64,000 nucleotides of DNA from Fulvimonas soli. GTDB taxonomy: Bacteria; Pseudomonadota; Gammaproteobacteria; Xanthomonadales; Rhodanobacteraceae. The notes below the pieces were generated by a model. That model was not told the origin of the DNA and did not search any database. It saw nothing but the letters and a program-made list of their open reading frames with translations. Positions 44,326 through 53,968 of the stretch are shown here, piece by piece; position 1 is the stretch's first letter; the number at the start of each line of letters is the position of its first letter. The DNA lies in NCBI RefSeq assembly GCF_003148905.1, contig NZ_QGHC01000005.1:62001-126000 (forward strand), written 5' to 3'. Position numbers and translations under genes: made by a program.

Positions 44326-45415
44326 ACTGGCGGACTGGATGGCGCGGCACTTCACCGCCCTGCACCTGTTCCAGTACATCACCTTCCGCACGATCATGGC
44401 CGCGCTCACCGCGCTGGCGCTGTCGCTGCTGTTCGGGCCGCGCATGATCAACGAGCTGGCCGCGCTCAAGGCGGGCCAGGTGGTGCGCAAGGACGGCCCG
44501 CAGAGCCACCTGTCCAAGGCCGGCACGCCGACCATGGGCGGCGTGATGATCCTGCTCGCGGTGGCGATCAGCACGCTGCTGTGGACCGACCTGCACAACC
44601 GCTACGTGTGGACGGTGCTGGCGGTGCTGGTGTGCTTCGGCGCGATCGGCTTCTACGACGACTACAAGAAGCTGGTGCTGAGGGACAGCCGCGGCCTGGC
44701 CTCGCGCTGGAAGTACTTCTGGCAGTCGGTGTTCGGCCTGGCGGCCGCGCTGTTCCTCTACCACACCGCGCCGCACGCCACCGGCCTGGCGCCGGTGCCG
44801 GAGACGGCGCTGTTCGTGCCGCTGTTCAAGCAGGTGGCGGTGCCGCTGGGGCTGTTCTTCGTGGTGATCGCCTACTTCATGATCGTGGGCTTCTCCAACG
44901 CGGTGAACCTCACCGACGGCCTGGACGGCCTGGCGATCATGCCGACCGTGCTGGTCTCCGGCGCGCTGGGCGTGTTCGCCTACCTGGCCGGCAACCGGGT
45001 GTTCTCCGAGTACCTGGGCATCCCGCCCATCCCCGGCGCGGGCGAGCTGGCGATCGTGTGCGGCGCGCTGTCCGGCGCGGGGCTGGGCTTCCTGTGGTTC
45101 AACACCTACCCGGCGCAGGTGTTCATGGGCGACGTCGGCGCGCTGGCGATCGGCGCGGCGCTGGCGACCGTCGCGGTGATCGTGCGGCAGGAGATCGTGC
45201 TGATCGTGATGGGCGGCGTGTTCGTGATGGAGACGGTCTCGGTGATGCTGCAGGTGGCCAGCTTCAAGCTCACCGGCAGGCGCATCTTCCGCATGGCGCC
45301 GATCCACCACCACTTCGAGCTGAAGGGCTGGCCCGAGCCGCGGGTGATCGTGCGCTTCTGGATCATCAGCGTGGTGCTGGTGCTGGTCGGCCTGGCGACG
45401 TTGAAGGTGCGCTGA
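44315..45415 (+). CDS. mraY: MraY, phospho-MurNAc-pentapeptide translocase
   Basis: A 366-residue integral membrane enzyme with ten predicted helices that links phospho-MurNAc-pentapeptide to undecaprenyl phosphate, forming lipid I. Conserved cytoplasmic-loop residues are present: Lys-Ala-Gly-Thr-Pro-Thr-Met-Gly-Gly near 68, Phe-Tyr-Asp-Asp-Tyr-Lys-Lys near 113 (Asp pair), Asn-Leu-Thr-Asp-Gly-Leu-Asp-Gly-Leu near 198, and the His-His-His-Phe-Glu motif near 329. It is followed after only two bases by ftsW. In E. coli and many other bacteria murD lies between these two genes, and here it is absent. Confidence 0.97.
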   Translation: MLLELADWMARHFTALHLFQYITFRTIMAALTALALSLLFGPRMINELAALKAGQVVRKDGPQSHLSKAGTPTMGGVMILLAVAISTLLWTDLHNRYVWTVLAVLVCFGAIGFYDDYKKLVLRDSRGLASRWKYFWQSVFGLAAALFLYHTAPHATGLAPVPETALFVPLFKQVAVPLGLFFVVIAYFMIVGFSNAVNLTDGLDGLAIMPTVLVSGALGVFAYLAGNRVFSEYLGIPPIPGAGELAIVCGALSGAGLGFLWFNTYPAQVFMGDVGALAIGAALATVAVIVRQEIVLIVMGGVFVMETVSVMLQVASFKLTGRRIFRMAPIHHHFELKGWPEPRVIVRFWIISVVLVLVGLATLKVR

Positions 45416-45417
45416 CG

Positions 45418-46641
45418 ATGTTCGGCTTCGGTTCCAGCCAGGCGATCAAGCGGCACGGCCCGCGCGGCAGCTTCGACCTGCCGCTGCTGGTCGCGCTGGT
45501 CGGCCTGGCCGGCCTCGGCGTGGTGATGGTGGCCTCCAGCTCGATCGCGGTGGCCGACAGCCAGCACGTCGGCGCGCTCTACTACCTCAAGAAGCACCTG
45601 TTCTACCTCGGCCTGGGCCTGGTGCTGGCCGGCGCGGCGATGCGCACCGAGCTGAAGCTGCTGGAGAAGTACTCGCTGCCGCTGCTGCTGCTCGGCGGCC
45701 TGCTGCTGCTGGCGGTGTTCGTGCCGCACGTGGGCATGCGCATCAACGGCGCGCGGCGCTGGCTCAACCTGATCGTGCTGAGCTTCCAGCCGGTGGAGGC
45801 GATGAAGCTGATCCTGGTGATGTACGTGGCGAGCTTCCTGGTGCGCCACCGCGAGAGCGTGGAGACCAAGTTCTGGGGCCTGCTGCGGCCGATCATCGTG
45901 GCCGGCGCGATCGTCGTGCTGCTGCTGCTGCAGCCGGACTTCGGCTCGGCCACGCTGGTGATCGCGGTCACCATCGGCATGGTCTGGCTGGGCGGCGCGC
46001 GGCCGCTCTACCTGTTCCTGATGGGCCTGCCGCTGATGCCGGCGCTGGTGGTCGCGGCGACCAGCGAGAGCTACCGCATGAAGCGGCTGACCTCGTTCAT
46101 GGACCCGTGGAAGGACCCGTTCAACGACGGCTTCCAGCTCACCCAGTCGCTGATGGCGATCGGCCGCGGCGAGTGGACCGGGGTGGGGCTGGGCTCGAGC
46201 GTGCTCAAGCTGTCCTACCTGCCCGAGGCGCACACCGACTTCATCCTCGCGGTGATCGGCGAGGAGCTGGGCCTGGCCGGCATCGCGCTGGTGATCGGCC
46301 TGTTCGCGCTGGCGGTGGGGCGCGGGCTGTACCTGGGCCTGAAGGGCGTGGAGCTGGGCCAGCGCTTCGCCGGCTACGTGGCCTTCGGCATCTCGCTGAT
46401 GCTGGGCCTGCAGGCGATGGTGTCGATCGGGGTGAACCTCGGCGCGCTGCCGACCAAGGGCCTGACCCTGCCGCTGATCAGCTCGGGCGGCTCCTCGGTG
46501 CTGCTCACCTGCGCGATGGCCGGCGTGCTGCTGCGCGCCACCTTCGAGATCAACCGCGCGCTCGACGCGCGCCAGATGGCCACCCGCGTGCCGGCGCTGG
46601 CGGTGCCGGGCGCGGCCCTGCGCGAAGGAGCGGCGGCATGA
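45418..46641 (+). CDS. ftsW: FtsW, septal peptidoglycan glycosyltransferase
   Basis: A 407-residue SEDS-family membrane protein with ten predicted helices. It polymerises lipid II at the septum together with FtsI. The catalytic-loop region [11 protein letters not shown] near 228, Leu-Pro-Glu-Ala-His-Thr-Asp-Phe-Ile near 268, and [10 protein letters not shown] near 350 are diagnostic; the last distinguishes FtsW/RodA. It directly follows mraY with a two-base gap and overlaps murG by four bases (ATGA). Confidence 0.96.
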   Translation: MFGFGSSQAIKRHGPRGSFDLPLLVALVGLAGLGVVMVASSSIAVADSQHVGALYYLKKHLFYLGLGLVLAGAAMRTELKLLEKYSLPLLLLGGLLLLAVFVPHVGMRINGARRWLNLIVLSFQPVEAMKLILVMYVASFLVRHRESVETKFWGLLRPIIVAGAIVVLLLLQPDFGSATLVIAVTIGMVWLGGARPLYLFLMGLPLMPALVVAATSESYRMKRLTSFMDPWKDPFNDGFQLTQSLMAIGRGEWTGVGLGSSVLKLSYLPEAHTDFILAVIGEELGLAGIALVIGLFALAVGRGLYLGLKGVELGQRFAGYVAFGISLMLGLQAMVSIGVNLGALPTKGLTLPLISSGGSSVLLTCAMAGVLLRATFEINRALDARQMATRVPALAVPGAALREGAAA

Positions 46642-47711
46642 GCGGCCAGCGGCCCGTGCTGATCATGGCCGGCGGCACCGGCGGCCACATCTTTCCCGGC
46701 CTGGCCGTGGCCGAGACGCTGCGCGCGCAGGGCGTGCCGGTGGCCTGGCTGGGCGCGGCCGGCGGCATGGAGACGCGCGTGGTGCCGGCGCACGGCATCG
46801 AGCTGCACACCGTGGCGGTCGGCGGCCTGCGCGGCAAGGGCCTGAAGACGCGGCTGCTGGCGCCGCTGATGCTGGCGCGTTCGCTCGCCGCCTCGCTCGG
46901 CGTGCTGCGCCGGCTCAGGCCGCGCAGCGTGCTGTCGATGGGCGGCTACGTGGCCGGTCCCGGCGGCGTGGCCGCGCGCCTCACCGGCGTGCCGCTGCTG
47001 GTGCACGAGCAGAACCGCGTGGCCGGCTTCACCAACCGCAAGCTGGCCCACCACGCGCGCCGCGTGCTGGCCGGCTTCGCCGACGCGCTGCCCGGCGCCG
47101 AGTGGGTGGGCAACCCGGTGCGCGCGGCGATCGCCGCGCTGCCCGCGCCCGCGCAGCGCCTCGCCGGCCGCGCGGGCCGGCCGCGCCTGCTGGTGCTGGG
47201 CGGCAGCCTGGGCGCGCGCGCGCTCAACCTCGCGCTGCCGAAGGCGCTGGCGCTGCTGCCGCCGGAGCGCCGCCCGGAGGTGCTGCACCAGTGCGGCCAG
47301 CGCGGCCTCGACGAGGCGCGCGCGGCCTATACACAGGCCGGCGTCGAGGCGCAGGTGGTGCCCTTCGTCGAGGACATGGCCGGCACCTACGCCTGGGCCG
47401 ACCTCGCGGTGTGCCGCGCCGGCGCGCTGACCCTCGCCGAGCTCACCGCCGCCGGGCTCGGCGCGGTGCTCGTGCCCTTCCCGCACGCGGTGGACGACCA
47501 CCAGACCCGCAACGCCGAGGCGCTGGTCGCCGCCGGCGCCGCCGAACTGATCCAGGAACGCGATTTGGACCTACAGCAACTCGCGCAGCGCCTCGACGCG
47601 CTGCTGCACGACCGCGCGCGCCTGCGCGCGATGGCCGAGGCCGCGCGCGCGCTGGCCAAGCCCGACGCCGCGCAGGCGATCGCGCGCGCCTGCCTGGAGG
47701 TGGCCGCATGA
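46638..47711 (+). CDS. murG: MurG, lipid II-forming GlcNAc transferase
   Basis: A 357-residue GT-B glycosyltransferase (family 28) that adds GlcNAc to lipid I at the inner face of the membrane. The N-terminal glycine-rich [10 protein letters not shown] near 12-21 and the second loop Met-Gly-Gly-Tyr-Val-Ala-Gly-Pro near 101 are present. Gly-Gly-Ser-Leu-Gly-Ala near 190 and the UDP-GlcNAc site [11 protein letters not shown] near 258 follow. There is no membrane span, consistent with peripheral association. It overlaps both ftsW and murC by four bases. Confidence 0.97.
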   Translation: MSGQRPVLIMAGGTGGHIFPGLAVAETLRAQGVPVAWLGAAGGMETRVVPAHGIELHTVAVGGLRGKGLKTRLLAPLMLARSLAASLGVLRRLRPRSVLSMGGYVAGPGGVAARLTGVPLLVHEQNRVAGFTNRKLAHHARRVLAGFADALPGAEWVGNPVRAAIAALPAPAQRLAGRAGRPRLLVLGGSLGARALNLALPKALALLPPERRPEVLHQCGQRGLDEARAAYTQAGVEAQVVPFVEDMAGTYAWADLAVCRAGALTLAELTAAGLGAVLVPFPHAVDDHQTRNAEALVAAGAAELIQERDLDLQQLAQRLDALLHDRARLRAMAEAARALAKPDAAQAIARACLEVAA

Positions 47712-49150
47712 CGCCGCGCCGCCTGCTCGCGCACGAGGACCTCATGAGCACCTTCCGCCGCGTGCACTTCATCGGCATCGGCGGCGTCGGCATGAGCGGC
47801 ATCGCCGAGGTGCTGCACAACCTGGGCTACACCGTGTCCGGCTCGGACAAGGCCAACTCGCCCACCGCGCAGCGGCTGGCCAAGCTCGGCATCGCCGTGC
47901 ACGTGGGCCACGCGGCCGGGCACGTGGGCGACGCCGACGTGGTGGTGACCTCCAGCGCGATCCGCCAGGACAACCCGGAGCTGGTCGCCGCCCGCGCCGC
48001 GCGCATCCCGGTGATCCCGCGCGCGGAGATGCTGGGCGAGCTGATGCGCTTCCGCCGCGGCATCGCCATCGCCGGCACGCACGGCAAGACCACCACCACC
48101 AGCCTGGTCGCCAGCGTGCTGGCCGAGGCCGGCTACGACCCCACCTTCGTGATCGGCGGCCAGCTCAACGCCGCCGGCGCCAACGCGCGGCTGGGCACCG
48201 GCCAGTACCTGGTGGCCGAGGCGGACGAGTCGGACGGCTCCTTCCTGCTGCTGTCGCCGGTGATCGCCGCGATCACCAACATCGACGCCGACCACCTGGA
48301 GAACTACCACGGCGACTTCGCCGAGGTGAAGAAGGCCTTCGCCGACTTCCTGCACCGCCTGCCGTTCTACGGCCTGGCCGTGCTGTGCGTGGACGACCCC
48401 GAGGTGGCGGAGCTGGCCAGGGACACCACGCGCCGCGTGACGACCTACGGCATCGACGCGGCCGACGCCGACGTGCGCGCCAGCCGCATCGAGCAGCACG
48501 GCTTCCGCATGCACTTCGACCTGCACCTGCCGGGCCGCGACAGCGCGCTGCCGGTGGAACTCAACCTGCCGGGCCGGCACAACGTGCTCAACGCGCTGGC
48601 CGCCGCCAGCATCGGCTGGCAGCTCGGCGTGGAGCCGGTGGCGATCGCCCGCGCGCTGGCCAGCTTCCAGGGCGTGGGCCGGCGCTTCCACCGCCGCGGC
48701 GAGCTGGCGCTGGACCAGGGCAGCGTGCTGCTGGTGGACGACTACGGCCACCATCCGCGCGAGCTGGCCGCGGTGTTCGCCGCCGCGCGCGGCGGCTGGC
48801 CGGAGCGCCGGCTGGTGGTGGCCTTCCAGCCGCACCGCTACAGCCGCACGCGCGACCTGATGGACGACTTCGCCAACGTGCTGGCCGAGGCCGACGTGCT
48901 GGTGCTCACCGACGTCTACCCGGCCGGCGAGGCGCCGATCGCCGGCGCCGACGGCCGCGCGCTGGCGCGCGCGGTGCGCGCGCGCGGCAAGGTCGACCCG
49001 GTGCTGGTCGAGCACCCGCGCGAGTTCAAGGACACCCTGCCGGCGCTGCTGCGCGACGGCGACCTGCTGCTGCTGCTCGGCGCCGGCGACATCGGCGCGG
49101 CGGCGGTGGAGCTGGCGCAGGCCGGCCAACTGAAGACGGGCAAGGCATGA
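47708..49150 (+). CDS. murC: MurC, UDP-MurNAc:L-alanine ligase
   Basis: A 480-residue Mur ligase adding the first stem-peptide residue. The N-terminal Rossmann motif Gly-Ile-Gly-Gly-Val-Gly-Met-Ser-Gly lies near 22-30, the ATP loop Gly-Thr-His-Gly-Lys-Thr-Thr near 123, and Tyr-Gly-His-His-Pro near 346, all MurC-specific. The overlap with the murG stop favours the ATG at 47708; a second ATG 12 codons later (Met-Ser-Thr-Phe) would give a length closer to other family members and cannot be excluded. It overlaps ddlB by four bases. Confidence 0.96.
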   Translation: MTPRRLLAHEDLMSTFRRVHFIGIGGVGMSGIAEVLHNLGYTVSGSDKANSPTAQRLAKLGIAVHVGHAAGHVGDADVVVTSSAIRQDNPELVAARAARIPVIPRAEMLGELMRFRRGIAIAGTHGKTTTTSLVASVLAEAGYDPTFVIGGQLNAAGANARLGTGQYLVAEADESDGSFLLLSPVIAAITNIDADHLENYHGDFAEVKKAFADFLHRLPFYGLAVLCVDDPEVAELARDTTRRVTTYGIDAADADVRASRIEQHGFRMHFDLHLPGRDSALPVELNLPGRHNVLNALAAASIGWQLGVEPVAIARALASFQGVGRRFHRRGELALDQGSVLLVDDYGHHPRELAAVFAAARGGWPERRLVVAFQPHRYSRTRDLMDDFANVLAEADVLVLTDVYPAGEAPIAGADGRALARAVRARGKVDPVLVEHPREFKDTLPALLRDGDLLLLLGAGDIGAAAVELAQAGQLKTGKA

Positions 49151-50253
49151 GCAAGACGATTACCGATCCGGCACAGTTCGGCCGCGTCGCGGTGGTGATG
49201 GGCGGCAGCTCCGCCGAGCGCGAGGTGTCGCTGGACTCCGGCCGCAACGTGCTGGCGGCGCTGCGCTCGCGCGGCGTGGACGCGCACGCCATCGACGGCA
49301 TCCCGGCGCTGCTCGACGCGCTGCGCGCCGGCCACTTCGCGCGCGTGTTCAACATCCTGCACGGCCAGCACGGCGGCGGCGAGGACGGCGTGCTGCAGGG
49401 CGCGCTGGAATCGCTCAACGTGCCCTACACCGGCTCGGGCGTGCTCGGCTCGGCGCTGTCGATGGACAAGGTGCGCGCCAAGCGCGTGTGGCAGTCGATG
49501 GGCCTGCCCACGCCCGGGTTCGCGGCGCTGCCGCGCGGCGCGGACGCCGCCGCGGTGCACGCGGCGGCGCGCGAGGTCGGCTACCCGCTGATCGTCAAGC
49601 CCGCCTGCGAGGGCTCCAGCGTGGGCGTCACCCGCGTGTTCGAGGAGGCGCGGCTGGACAGCGCGGTCGAGCTGGCGGCGAGGTACCCGGGCGACCTGCT
49701 GATGGAGACGCTGATCGAGGGCGACGAGCTCACCGTCGGCATCCTCGGCCGCCAGGTGCTGCCGTCCATCCACATCGTGCCCAAGGGCGCGTTCTACGAC
49801 TACGACGCCAAGTACGTCGCCGAGGACACCCAGTACCTCTGCCCGGGCCTGCAGGGCGAGGCCGAGCAGGAGATCCGCCGCCTCGCGCTGGCCGCGTTCG
49901 ACGCGCTGGGCTGCTCCGGCTGGGGCCGCGTGGACGTGATGCGCGACCGCCAGGGCCGCAACTGGCTGCTGGAGGTGAACACCGCGCCGGGCATGACCTC
50001 GCACTCGCTGGTGCCCAAGGCCGCGGCGGCGGCCGGCATCGACTACGCCACGCTGTGCTGGCGGGTGCTGGAGACGAGTTTCAAGGAGCAGGGAGCGGGG
50101 AACGGCGAACGGGGAACGGGCGGTTTCCATGACGTCGCAGGCCGCGCTCCGGTCGGCTCGTCCGGGTCCGGAACCCCCCATCCGCCGGATACTGCCCGTT
50201 CCCCGTTCCCCGTTCCCGGTTCCCGGACCGGCTCCGCAGGAGACGGTCCATGA
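49147..50253 (+). CDS. ddlB: DdlB, D-alanine:D-alanine ligase with repeat-derived tail
   Basis: An ATP-grasp ligase producing D-Ala-D-Ala for MurF. The catalytic core is complete. It includes [11 protein letters not shown] near 19-29, [10 protein letters not shown] near 72, the ATP-site Val-Lys-Pro-Ala near 151, and the metal-binding Glu-Val-Asn-Thr-Ala-Pro-Gly-Met-Thr near 277. Enzymes of this family end about where this one reads Thr-Leu-Cys-Trp-Arg-Val-Leu-Glu (near residue 310). Here about 50 extra residues follow, rich in Gly, Pro, Ser and Thr, and they are encoded by a palindromic intergenic repeat (50091-50226) that has entered the reading frame. The stop still overlaps the ftsQ start. 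The tail probably does not affect catalysis, but this is inference. Confidence 0.95.
   Translation: MSKTITDPAQFGRVAVVMGGSSAEREVSLDSGRNVLAALRSRGVDAHAIDGIPALLDALRAGHFARVFNILHGQHGGGEDGVLQGALESLNVPYTGSGVLGSALSMDKVRAKRVWQSMGLPTPGFAALPRGADAAAVHAAAREVGYPLIVKPACEGSSVGVTRVFEEARLDSAVELAARYPGDLLMETLIEGDELTVGILGRQVLPSIHIVPKGAFYDYDAKYVAEDTQYLCPGLQGEAEQEIRRLALAAFDALGCSGWGRVDVMRDRQGRNWLLEVNTAPGMTSHSLVPKAAAAAGIDYATLCWRVLETSFKEQGAGNGERGTGGFHDVAGRAPVGSSGSGTPHPPDTARSPFPVPGSRTGSAGDGP
50091..50226. repeat. Inverted repeat, GGGAACGGGGAACGGG family, inside ddlB 3' end
   Basis: The left arm at 50091-50123 contains GGGGAACGGCGAACGGGGAA, and the right arm at 50193-50226 contains CCCGTTCCCCGTTCCCCGTT. They are inverted copies around a spacer of about 70 bases. 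The element is translated in frame as the C-terminal tail of DdlB. A similar single arm precedes the LysE-family gene at 29313. Confidence 0.85.
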
Positions 50254-50990
50254 GGGGCGCCATCCGCCTCCTCGCCTGGTGCCTGGCGATCGCGCTGGTC
50301 GCGCTGCCGGTGGTCGGCGTGCTGCGCGGCTGGTTCGCCGCCAACCGCTGGCCGGTGACCCGGCTCACCGTGCAGGCCGAGTTCAAGCACGTCGGCGCCG
50401 AGCAGATCCGCGCCGCGATCCTGCCGCGGCTGGGCCGGGGCTTCTTCGCGCTGGACCTGGATGCCGTGCAGAAGGCGGTCGCCGCGCTGCCGTGGGTGGA
50501 GTCGGTGGAGGCGCGCAAGCGCTGGCCGGACACGCTGATCCTGCGCGTGTACGAGCGCCAGCCGTTCGCGCGCTGGAACGACAAGCAGCTGATCAGCCGC
50601 CAGGGCCAGGTGTTCGACGCCCCGCAGGACGCCGAGGCCGCCGGCCTGCCGGCGCTGCGCGGCCCCGACGCGCGCCTGGCCGAGGTGGTGAGCTTCTACG
50701 CCGAGGCGCAGAAGGCCTTCGCCGGCACCCGCCTGAGGATCACCGGCGTGGCGCTCACCGAGCGCGGCAGCTGGAGCCTGGCCACCGCCGACGGCGCGCA
50801 GATCGTGCTCGGCGACCGCGAGCAGGCCGGCCGCCGGCTGCGCCGCTTCCTCGACGTCTACCCGCAGCTGATGGCCGGCCACGCGGACAACTTCCTCTAC
50901 GCCGACCTTCGCTACACCAACGGTTTCGCCGTGCGGTGGCCGCCGCAGGCGCCGGCCGCCGCACCCTCCGGAGGCACGCCCCGCACATGA
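50250..50990 (+). CDS. ftsQ: FtsQ, cell division protein
   Basis: A 246-residue bitopic membrane protein that links early and late divisome components with FtsL and FtsB. A short cytoplasmic start and membrane helix (residues 5-27) are followed by a periplasmic POTRA domain at about 35-105 ([10 protein letters not shown]). The beta domain to about 230 contains [13 protein letters not shown]. The C-terminal Ala/Pro-rich end is weakly conserved. The start overlaps the ddlB stop, and a GGAG ribosome binding site lies just downstream of the repeat. It overlaps ftsA by four bases. Confidence 0.94.
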   Translation: MRGAIRLLAWCLAIALVALPVVGVLRGWFAANRWPVTRLTVQAEFKHVGAEQIRAAILPRLGRGFFALDLDAVQKAVAALPWVESVEARKRWPDTLILRVYERQPFARWNDKQLISRQGQVFDAPQDAEAAGLPALRGPDARLAEVVSFYAEAQKAFAGTRLRITGVALTERGSWSLATADGAQIVLGDREQAGRRLRRFLDVYPQLMAGHADNFLYADLRYTNGFAVRWPPQAPAAAPSGGTPRT

Positions 50991-52219
50991 AGACCCGCAA
51001 CGACAAGCAACTCGTGGTCGGCCTGGACATCGGCACCTCCAAGGTGACGGCGATCGTGGGCGAGTACGAGCCGGGCGAGCCGATCGAGGTGATCGGGCTG
51101 GGCTCGCACGTCTCGCGCGGCATGAAGCGCGGCTCGGTGGTGGACATCGAGTCCACCGTGCACTCGATCCAGCGCGCGGTGGAGGAGGCCGAGCTGATGG
51201 CCGGCTGCGACATCCGCTCGGTGTACGCCTCGATCTCCGGCAGCCACCTGGAGACCAAGAACTCGCACGGCACCGCGGCGATCCGCGACCGCGAGGTCAC
51301 CCCCGGCGATTTGGAGCAGGTGCTGGAGGCGGCCAGCGCGGTGGCGATCCCGGCCGACCGCAAGGTGCTCTACAAGGAGTCGCAGGAGTACCGCATCGAC
51401 GGCCAGGACGGCATCCGCTCGCCGGTGGGCATGAGCGGCGTGCGCCTGGAGGCCAGCGTGCACCTGGTCACCGGCGCCGCGGCGGCGGTGCAGAACATCA
51501 CCAAGTGCATCCAGCGCTGCGGGCTGTCGGTGGACGAGCTGGTGCCCTCGGCGGTGGCCAGCAGCAAGTCGGTGCTCACCGACGACGAGCGCGAGCTGGG
51601 CGTGTGCCTGGTCGACATCGGCGCCGGCACCACCGACATCGCCATCTACACCCAGGGCGCGATCCGCTACACCAAGTCGCTGCCGGTGGGCGGCGACCAG
51701 GTCACCAACGACATCGCCTACGGCGTGCACACGCCGACCGCGCACGCCGAGGAGATCAAGATCAAGTACGCCTGCGCGCTGGCCCAGCTGGCGCACGCGG
51801 AGGAGACCATCCAGGTGCCCAGCGTGGGCGACCGCCCGCCGCGCCGGCTGGCCCGCCAGTCGCTCGCGCAGAGCGTGCAGGCGCGCTACGAGGAGATCTT
51901 CGAGATGGTGCAGGACGAGCTGCGCCGCTCCGGCTACGAGAGCCTGGTGGCGGCCGGCGTGGTGCTCACCGGCGGCGCCGCGCGGATGGAAGGCGCGCTG
52001 GAGCTGGCCGAGGAGATCTTCCACAAGATGGTGCGCGTCGGCGTGCCGCAGCACGTCACCGGCCTGGGCGAGGTGGTCGCCAACCCGCTGCACTCCACCG
52101 GCGTGGGCCTGCTGCTGCACGGCGCGCGCGCCGGCGGCATGCGCGTGAGCGGCCCGGCCGGCGGCAGCGTGGGCGGGCTGGTCGGCAAGCTGCGCAACTG
52201 GGTCACCCGGAATTTCTAG
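50987..52219 (+). CDS. ftsA: FtsA, actin-like divisome protein
   Basis: A 410-residue actin-fold ATPase that tethers FtsZ filaments to the membrane. The phosphate-1 motif Val-Gly-Leu-Asp-Ile-Gly-Thr-Ser-Lys near 11-19 and phosphate-2 Val-Asp-Ile-Gly-Ala-Gly-Thr-Thr-Asp near 208 are present, as is the adenosine motif Leu-Thr-Gly-Gly-Ala-Ala near 328. The C-terminal amphipathic membrane-targeting helix (Leu-Val-Gly-Lys-Leu-Arg-Asn-Trp) ends the protein. The 1C subdomain lies between 85 and 165. It overlaps ftsQ and is followed by 154 bases without a gene before ftsZ, in which an additional ftsZ promoter would be expected but is not clear. Confidence 0.97.
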   Translation: MKTRNDKQLVVGLDIGTSKVTAIVGEYEPGEPIEVIGLGSHVSRGMKRGSVVDIESTVHSIQRAVEEAELMAGCDIRSVYASISGSHLETKNSHGTAAIRDREVTPGDLEQVLEAASAVAIPADRKVLYKESQEYRIDGQDGIRSPVGMSGVRLEASVHLVTGAAAAVQNITKCIQRCGLSVDELVPSAVASSKSVLTDDERELGVCLVDIGAGTTDIAIYTQGAIRYTKSLPVGGDQVTNDIAYGVHTPTAHAEEIKIKYACALAQLAHAEETIQVPSVGDRPPRRLARQSLAQSVQARYEEIFEMVQDELRRSGYESLVAAGVVLTGGAARMEGALELAEEIFHKMVRVGVPQHVTGLGEVVANPLHSTGVGLLLHGARAGGMRVSGPAGGSVGGLVGKLRNWVTRNF

Positions 52220-52373
52220 GCCGGGACGGGGCGCGGACCCCGTTCCAGGCCGCAAGGCTTCCGGCGGCAGGGAGCGCCGCCACGGGCGAATGGAGGTTCG
52301 CCCACCGCCCCGGTCCGGCAGGAGCCGCGCCCGGGGATACAACGACAACGTAGCGCTCTACGGAGGACGGGAA

Positions 52374-53555
52374 ATGTTCGAACTGATCGAAAAACTGGCA
52401 CCAAACGCGGTCATCAAGGTCATCGGCGTGGGCGGCGGCGGCGGCAACGCCGTGGCGCACATGCTCAACGCCAACATCGAGGGCGTCGAGTTCGTCGTCG
52501 CCAACACCGACGCGCAGGCGATGAAGAGCTGCGCCGGGCGCACCACCCACCTGCAGCTGGGCGCCAACGTCACCAAGGGCCTGGGCGCGGGCGCGAACCC
52601 CGAGGTCGGCCGCCAGGCCGCGCTGGAGGACCGCGAGCGCATCGAGGAGGTGCTCGACGGCGCCGACATGGTGTTCATCACCGCCGGCATGGGCGGCGGC
52701 ACCGGCACCGGCGCGGCGCCGGTGGTGGCGCAGCTGGCCAAGGAGAAGGGCATCCTCACCGTGGCGGTGGTCACCAAGCCGTTCCCGTTCGAGGGGCGCC
52801 GGCGCATGCAGGTGGCGCTGAAGGGCATCGAGGACCTGTCCCAGCACGTGGACTCGCTGATCACCGTGCCGAACGAGAAGCTGCTGTCCGTGCTCGGCCG
52901 CGAGGTCACCCTGCTCAACGCCTTCAAGGCCGCCAACGACGTGCTGCAGGGCGCGGTGCAGGGCATCGCCGACCTGATCACCGCGCCGGGCCTGATCAAC
53001 GTCGACTTCGCCGACGTGCGCACGGTGATGAGCGAGATGGGCATGGCGATGATGGGCTCGGGCACCGCCCGCGGCGACGACCGCGCGCAGGCCGCGGCCG
53101 AGGCGGCGATCAACAACCCGCTGCTGGAGGACGTCAACCTCAACGGCGCCTGCGGCATCCTGGTCAACGTCACCGCCGGCCCCAACCTCACCATGCGCGA
53201 GTTCGACGAGATCGGCCGGGTGATCCACGACTTCGCCAGCGAGGACGCCACCGTGGTGATCGGCACCTCGCTCGACCCGGAGATGCAGGACGACGTGCGC
53301 GTCACCGTGGTGGCCACCGGCCTCAACCGCGCCGCCGGCCGCCAGCCGGTGCGTCCGGTCGCCACCCAGCAGGTGGAGATGCGCCAGCGCCCGCGTCCGG
53401 TGGTGCTGCGCACCGGCACCGGCAACGAGGTGGTGGATTACGCCCAGCCGGAGGTGGTGGCCAGCACCGCGCGCGGCGACGGCGGCGCCAAGCCGGTCGA
53501 CCCGAACCTGGACTACCTGGACATCCCGGCCTTCCTGCGCCGCCAGGCCGACTGA
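52374..53555 (+). CDS. ftsZ: FtsZ, tubulin-like cell division GTPase
   Basis: A 393-residue GTPase that polymerises into the Z ring. The tubulin signature Gly-Gly-Gly-Thr-Gly-Thr-Gly-Ala-Ala-Pro is near 107-116 and the N-terminal Val-Gly-Gly-Gly-Gly-Gly-Asn near 20. The T7-loop residues Asn-Val-Asp-Phe-Ala-Asp near 207 are intact, so GTP hydrolysis should be normal. A linker of about 60 residues leads to the C-terminal peptide Leu-Asp-Ile-Pro-Ala-Phe-Leu-Arg, which binds FtsA and ZipA. The ATG at 52374 follows CGGAGGA. The downstream spacer is long and highly structured. Confidence 0.98.
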   Translation: MFELIEKLAPNAVIKVIGVGGGGGNAVAHMLNANIEGVEFVVANTDAQAMKSCAGRTTHLQLGANVTKGLGAGANPEVGRQAALEDRERIEEVLDGADMVFITAGMGGGTGTGAAPVVAQLAKEKGILTVAVVTKPFPFEGRRRMQVALKGIEDLSQHVDSLITVPNEKLLSVLGREVTLLNAFKAANDVLQGAVQGIADLITAPGLINVDFADVRTVMSEMGMAMMGSGTARGDDRAQAAAEAAINNPLLEDVNLNGACGILVNVTAGPNLTMREFDEIGRVIHDFASEDATVVIGTSLDPEMQDDVRVTVVATGLNRAAGRQPVRPVATQQVEMRQRPRPVVLRTGTGNEVVDYAQPEVVASTARGDGGAKPVDPNLDYLDIPAFLRRQAD

Positions 53556-53613
53556 GCGGCGCCGTCCGGCGGAAGGTGAAAAGTGTAAAAACCGATTGAA
53601 CGAATCGCCCGGT

Positions 53614-53796
53614 CGGCGTGTCAGTGTGAGGACACGCCGGTGCGGTCGGGCCCGCAAGGCCCGGCCGGGGCGGTCGTCGATCGGCCCATGGCAGGCTGCG
53701 TGCCGGGCTTCCGGCCACGCGACCGGCTGGCAGGAACGCCAGCCGGAAAGGCTCCCCCCGCGCCGGCTTCCCGTCCCGGCGGCGGGGGTGTTTTCT
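53614..53796 (+). ncRNA. Candidate structured RNA in the ftsZ-lpxC spacer
   Basis: Within the 413-base spacer, three perfect hairpins follow each other: CGGCGTGTC/GACACGCCG (53614-53639), CGGGCC/GGCCCG (53647-53663) and CCGGCTGGC/GCCAGCCGG (53723-53746). An intrinsic terminator ends the series at 53754-53796. No open frame there looks coding. It may be a small RNA with its own promoter, or a folded 3' end of the ftsZ message. I found no clear promoter before it. The rest of the spacer (53797-53968) is AT-richer and should hold the lpxC promoter; a TTAGCAT near 53919 is a possible -10. Confidence 0.35.
53754..53796 (+). terminator. Intrinsic terminator downstream of ftsZ
   Basis: CCCCCCGCGCCGG and CCGGCGGCGGGGG form a long GC stem with one internal irregularity, followed by TGTTTTCTT. 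It would end the dcw transcript about 240 bases after ftsZ, so lpxC probably has its own promoter. Confidence 0.7.
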
Positions 53797-53968
53797 TGCA
53801 AGCAATTGATGGAAAAGGGCTTGTTCGTGAGATGTGACGCCCTTCACGGATGAAGGAAACATGAAAGCGTGGACAGACTGTACGGTACGGTTTGCTTTTT
53901 TCTCAGGTTAAGACTGTGTTAGCATCCGTCCCCTGTTGGCTGCTGCCTCTCAACGAGTACCTACCGAA

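Noticed and set aside
45416-45417. murD lost through a sequence gap or misassembly
   Set aside because: The mraY stop and ftsW start are two bases apart with both proteins complete, which is a natural operon junction and not a break.
53596-53853. Small open frame of 85 codons in the ftsZ-lpxC spacer
   Set aside because: It runs through three perfect hairpins and a terminator, has no ribosome binding site and no recognisable features; structure explains the sequence better than coding.
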